Made by a program: the position numbers and the translations under genes
Source: Flaviramulus basaltis
Lineage (GTDB): Bacteria; Bacteroidota; Bacteroidia; Flavobacteriales; Flavobacteriaceae
Direction of reading: 5' to 3'
DNA length: 64,000 nt
Assembly: GCF_900114265.1 (NCBI RefSeq)
Contig: NZ_FPKV01000003.1
Span: forward strand, 1 to 64,000
In this document: positions 60,924 through 64,000 of the stretch, in pieces
Layout: every line of letters begins with the position of its first letter
Position numbering within the stretch: the stretch's first letter is position 1
The notes under the pieces: model-generated
The model's input: the letters and a program-made list of their open reading frames with translations, nothing else
Told to the model about the DNA's origin: nothing
Database searches by the model: none

Positions 60924-62774
60924 ATGGCAGACATTATACAGCTTTTACCCGACCATGTAGCAAATCAAATAGCCGCTGGAGAAGTTGTACAACGTCCGGC
61001 TTCTGTGGTGAAAGAACTTCTTGAAAACGCCATTGATGCAGGTGCAGATTCAATAAAACTTATAATAAAAGACGCAGGAAAAACACTTGTACAAGTTATC
61101 GATAACGGAAAAGGTATGAGTACTACCGATGCTCGTTTAAGTTTTGAGCGTCATGCAACGTCTAAAATTCGTACTGCAGACGATTTATTTCATTTACATA
61201 CTAAAGGTTTTCGAGGCGAAGCTTTAGCAAGTATTGCTGCGATTGCTCATGTGGAATTAAAAACTAAGCAAGAGCATGATGATGTTGGTAATACCATTGA
61301 AATGGAAGGTAGTAAAGTGGTATCTCAAGAAGTAATTGTTACTCCCAAAGGTACGTCGGTTTCTGTGAAAAATCTTTTTTTCAATATTCCTGCACGACGT
61401 AATTTTTTAAAGTCAGATACGGTGGAACTCCGTCATGTTATCGATGAATTTCATAGAGTATCATTGGCGCATCCTAGTATTAGCTTTGTTTTATATAACA
61501 ATGGTAGTGAGAATTTTAATTTACCAATAAGTAATTTTAGACAACGTATAGTAAACATCTTTGGAAATAAAACCAATGAAAAGCTAGTGCCAGTTGAAGA
61601 AAATACAGAGGTTTTGAAAATTTCAGGATTTGTTGGTAAGCCAGAATTTGCTAAAAAAACCAGAGGCGAACAGTATTTTTTTGTGAATAATCGTTTTATA
61701 AAAAGCGCTTATTTAAATCATGCTATTGCTTCAGCATTTGATGGATTGTTGAAAAATGGAACACATCCAAGCTATTTTTTAAATTTAGAAGTTGATCCAC
61801 AAACTATTGATATTAATATTCATCCAACAAAAACAGAAATTAAGTTTGATGATGAGCATACACTATACGCATTATTGCGTTCGGCAGTAAAACATAGTTT
61901 GGGGCAGTTTAATATCGCACCAGTTTTAGATTTTGATAGAGACCCAAATTTAGATACACCTTATAGTTATAAAAGTAATACTGCTAGTACACCAAAGATT
62001 GAGGTAGATAGAAGTTTTAATCCATTTCAAGAAGAAACTAATTCACGAGCAAGAGCCGTAGCTTATAAAAAAGAACCAGCTACAAGTTGGGAAAGTTTAT
62101 ATGTAGGATTAGAATCAAAGGGAAATCAAACAAAACAAGATTTTAGTGAAGTTCATTTTGAAAGTGAAGAACAAACAGTTTCTATATTTGAAGATGAAAA
62201 TGAGATAAAACAGGTTAATACAACCTATCAACTTCACAATAAATATATAGTTAGTACAATTAAATCGGGTATGTTGGTTATGGATCAACATCGAGCACAC
62301 CAGCGGATTTTGTATGAAGATTTTCTAAAAAATATGACTATTAAAGAAGCTACAAGTCAACAATTATTATTTCCGCTTCAGCTTCATTTTTCAAAACAAG
62401 ACATAGATATTATAAATCAGTTAAAAGATGATTTAGAACATACAGGTTTTATGTTTTCAAATATTAGTAAGGAATCTATTGATATTATAGGAGTACCGGT
62501 TGGAGTACCAGAAAGCGAAGTGTCTATTATTTTAGAACAGCTTATTAGTGATGTTGAAAATGAGGTTCCAGATAGTAATTTTAGTGCCACAGATTTGTTA
62601 GCAAAATCGATGGCAAAAAGTTTAGCAATTAAAACAGGGCAGTCTTTACAAAAGGATGAACAAGAACACTTGGTAAATAAGTTATTTGCTTGTAAAGAAC
62701 CAAATGTGTCGCCTACTAATAGAACAACATTTGTAACAATGAGTGTTGATGAATTAGATAAAAAATTTATTTAG
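60924..62774 (+). CDS. mutL: DNA mismatch repair protein MutL
   Basis: The 616-residue protein has the GHKL ATPase motifs LPDHVANQIAAGEVVQRPAS, NAIDAGAD, DNGKGM and TKGFRGEALASIAA, then a transducer domain and a C-terminal dimerisation domain after a low-complexity linker (about 340-430). The C-terminal domain lacks an obvious DQHAxxER endonuclease motif; it reads MDQHRAHQRILYEDF instead, where Ala-to-Arg and Glu-to-Gln changes are seen. Confidence 0.95.
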   Translation: MADIIQLLPDHVANQIAAGEVVQRPASVVKELLENAIDAGADSIKLIIKDAGKTLVQVIDNGKGMSTTDARLSFERHATSKIRTADDLFHLHTKGFRGEALASIAAIAHVELKTKQEHDDVGNTIEMEGSKVVSQEVIVTPKGTSVSVKNLFFNIPARRNFLKSDTVELRHVIDEFHRVSLAHPSISFVLYNNGSENFNLPISNFRQRIVNIFGNKTNEKLVPVEENTEVLKISGFVGKPEFAKKTRGEQYFFVNNRFIKSAYLNHAIASAFDGLLKNGTHPSYFLNLEVDPQTIDINIHPTKTEIKFDDEHTLYALLRSAVKHSLGQFNIAPVLDFDRDPNLDTPYSYKSNTASTPKIEVDRSFNPFQEETNSRARAVAYKKEPATSWESLYVGLESKGNQTKQDFSEVHFESEEQTVSIFEDENEIKQVNTTYQLHNKYIVSTIKSGMLVMDQHRAHQRILYEDFLKNMTIKEATSQQLLFPLQLHFSKQDIDIINQLKDDLEHTGFMFSNISKESIDIIGVPVGVPESEVSIILEQLISDVENEVPDSNFSATDLLAKSMAKSLAIKTGQSLQKDEQEHLVNKLFACKEPNVSPTNRTTFVTMSVDELDKKFI

Positions 62775-62777
62775 AAT

Positions 62778-63596
62778 ATGATGAGGATTTCAGAAACCGT
62801 TAAACATTTAATAATCATTAACGTGATTATGTTTATTGGTACACTTACAATAATGAATGGTGTTTTTTATGATTGGTTCGCTATGCATTTTCCTAAAAAT
62901 GTAGCATTTCAACCATGGCAAATACTAACACATATGTTTATGCATGGAGGTGCAATGCATATTTTATTTAATATGTTCGCTCTTTGGATGTTTGGTACAC
63001 CGGTAGAACAAGCTTTAGGAAGTAAACGTTTTTTATTTATATATTTTTCTGCAGGATTGGGTGCAGTTGCATTGCAAGTGGGTTACTATTATTATGATTT
63101 TTATAGTGCTTATCAAGGTATTGCAGATTTACATATGAATAATGATTTATTAAGAAAAATTGTTTCAATTGATGCGAGCAATGGACAATATATAAAAGGA
63201 GAAATATTAAGTAAACAAATGATACCATTTTTAAATGAGTATAATTTCGATTCTAATTTAATTGATAGTAATGCTTTTAAGGCTTTGTTTGATATGAACA
63301 TAATAGCAAGAAATACCATGGTAGGAGCATCAGGTTGTATTATGGGAATTCTTGTAGCATTTGGAATGATGAATCCTGAAGCTAAATTGATGATGATATT
63401 TTTACCAATTCCCATAAAGGCTAAATACTTTATTCCAGGTATTATTATTTTAGATTTAATTTCGGGCATTACAGGTCAATCTTTTTTTAGTCCTAGTAAT
63501 ACGGCTTATATGGCACATGTTGGTGGCGCATTAACAGGATTTATAATTATGTGGTATTGGAAAAGAACACAGTTTAACAAAAATCGCTGGAATTAA
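62778..63596 (+). CDS. Rhomboid family intramembrane serine protease
   Basis: The 272-residue protein shows HMFMHGGAMHILFNMFALW, the nucleophile Ser185 in GASG and His247 in AHVGGALTGF. About 75 hydrophilic residues (105-180) are inserted before the serine loop. The pair Ser/His makes it likely to be active. It sits 3 bases after mutL and overlaps the next rhomboid gene by one base. Confidence 0.9.
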   Translation: MMRISETVKHLIIINVIMFIGTLTIMNGVFYDWFAMHFPKNVAFQPWQILTHMFMHGGAMHILFNMFALWMFGTPVEQALGSKRFLFIYFSAGLGAVALQVGYYYYDFYSAYQGIADLHMNNDLLRKIVSIDASNGQYIKGEILSKQMIPFLNEYNFDSNLIDSNAFKALFDMNIIARNTMVGASGCIMGILVAFGMMNPEAKLMMIFLPIPIKAKYFIPGIIILDLISGITGQSFFSPSNTAYMAHVGGALTGFIIMWYWKRTQFNKNRWN

Positions 63597-64000
63597 TGAG
63601 TTCTCTTTCTCAAGACATAAAACAAAAATTATCTAATCTTAATGTATTAGAAAAAATAATAGCCGTTAATGTGGTTGTTTTTGTGGTTGGTTATATACTA
63701 ACTAAAGTACTGTCTCTTTCAGATGAGACTAGTTTAAATTGGTTAGAACTACCAAGTAGTTTTTCTGAGTTAATAACTAAACCATGGGCGATTATTACCT
63801 ATGCTTTTGCGCATTACGATTTTTTACATATCCTTTTCAATATGCTTTGGTTGTATTTTTTAGGGCGTATGTTTTTAAATTTATTTAGCCCCAAAATGGC
63901 CTTGAATATTTATTTCTTGGGTGCTATTTCTGGTGGTTTATTATTTATGTTGTGCTATACATTATTTCCAAGTGTATTTGGTAGTTACTCAAGGTTACTT
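63596..64000 (+). CDS. Second rhomboid-like protein, 5' part only
   Basis: The frame opens with MSSLSQDIKQKLSNLNVLEK and shows YAFAHYDFLHILFNMLWLYF, then YFLGAISGGLLFML, as in rhomboids. The 135 codons seen end before the serine and histidine motifs, so activity cannot be judged. The start overlaps the preceding stop as TAATG, implying coupling. Confidence 0.87.
   Translation, partial: MSSLSQDIKQKLSNLNVLEKIIAVNVVVFVVGYILTKVLSLSDETSLNWLELPSSFSELITKPWAIITYAFAHYDFLHILFNMLWLYFLGRMFLNLFSPKMALNIYFLGAISGGLLFMLCYTLFPSVFGSYSRLL

Overview
The window looks like chromosomal DNA of a marine-type member of the Flavobacteriaceae (phylum Bacteroidota). The support is low G+C content, start codons without Shine-Dalgarno sequences but with A-rich leaders, many TAnnTTTG promoter elements, SusC-type TonB receptors, a type IX secretion (T9SS) C-terminal domain, a GldI-like gliding-motility isomerase, and family-typical conserved hypotheticals. 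The species cannot be named from sequence alone. No tRNA, rRNA, CRISPR array, transposase or integrase was found.

Region 1 (1-9442) is an alpha-glucan (starch/maltodextrin) utilisation locus. The 5' end of a SusC-like receptor runs off the left edge on the minus strand. Facing away from it are a LacI-family regulator and an apparent operon: MFS sugar transporter, beta-phosphoglucomutase, GH65 maltose phosphorylase and two GH13 lipoproteins. The lipoproteins would cut glucans outside the cytoplasm, the transporter would import maltose, and phosphorolysis plus the mutase would feed glucose-6-phosphate to glycolysis. The control region has a perfect LacI-type palindrome, and an identical 20-mer sits just downstream of the candidate promoters of both susC and the transporter.

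Region 2 (9562-23478) is mostly housekeeping: an FKBP lipoprotein, era, a conserved membrane protein, der, an outer-membrane barrel protein, a LemA-TPM-TPM cluster, a MerR regulator with an M23 peptidase, alaS and a GSCFA protein.

Region 3 (23487-35066) is the most unusual part. A membrane-bound AraC-type regulator diverges from four secreted or surface genes: a small T9SS-sorted protein, an outer-membrane barrel, a 1779-residue fibre built from coiled-coil, phage-tail-fibre-like and YadA-head-like repeats, and a two-LamG-domain protein. A paired direct repeat with 20-bp period, typical of AraC operators, lies upstream of the first gene. A second copy with the same spacing to a TAnnTTT box lies just after the last gene. 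That second copy faces a short unit with an inverted repeat, a 19-codon ORF and a terminator-like hairpin, so it is a candidate small RNA or peptide gene. About 520 bp without an ORF follow.

Region 4 (35067-48786) carries a DUF4230 protein, rhodanese, a crotonase, a long aromatic amino acid hydroxylase, several small conserved proteins, an ACC-deaminase-like enzyme, a glucosaminidase-LysM lipoprotein, hemL, a hybrid histidine kinase and lysS.

Region 5 (48787-64000) begins with a structured intergenic repeat and a YqaE/Pmp3 gene. Then come lipB, a PrcB-like lipoprotein, a DUF192 protein, lgt, a cyclophilin-FKBP fusion, gldI, a DHH phosphoesterase, ndk, three tandem cold-shock genes, a DciA-like protein, a 2H phosphoesterase-like protein, recF, a TPR protein, ribH, two related small membrane proteins (the first starting at TTG), mutL and two rhomboid genes, the last cut by the window edge.
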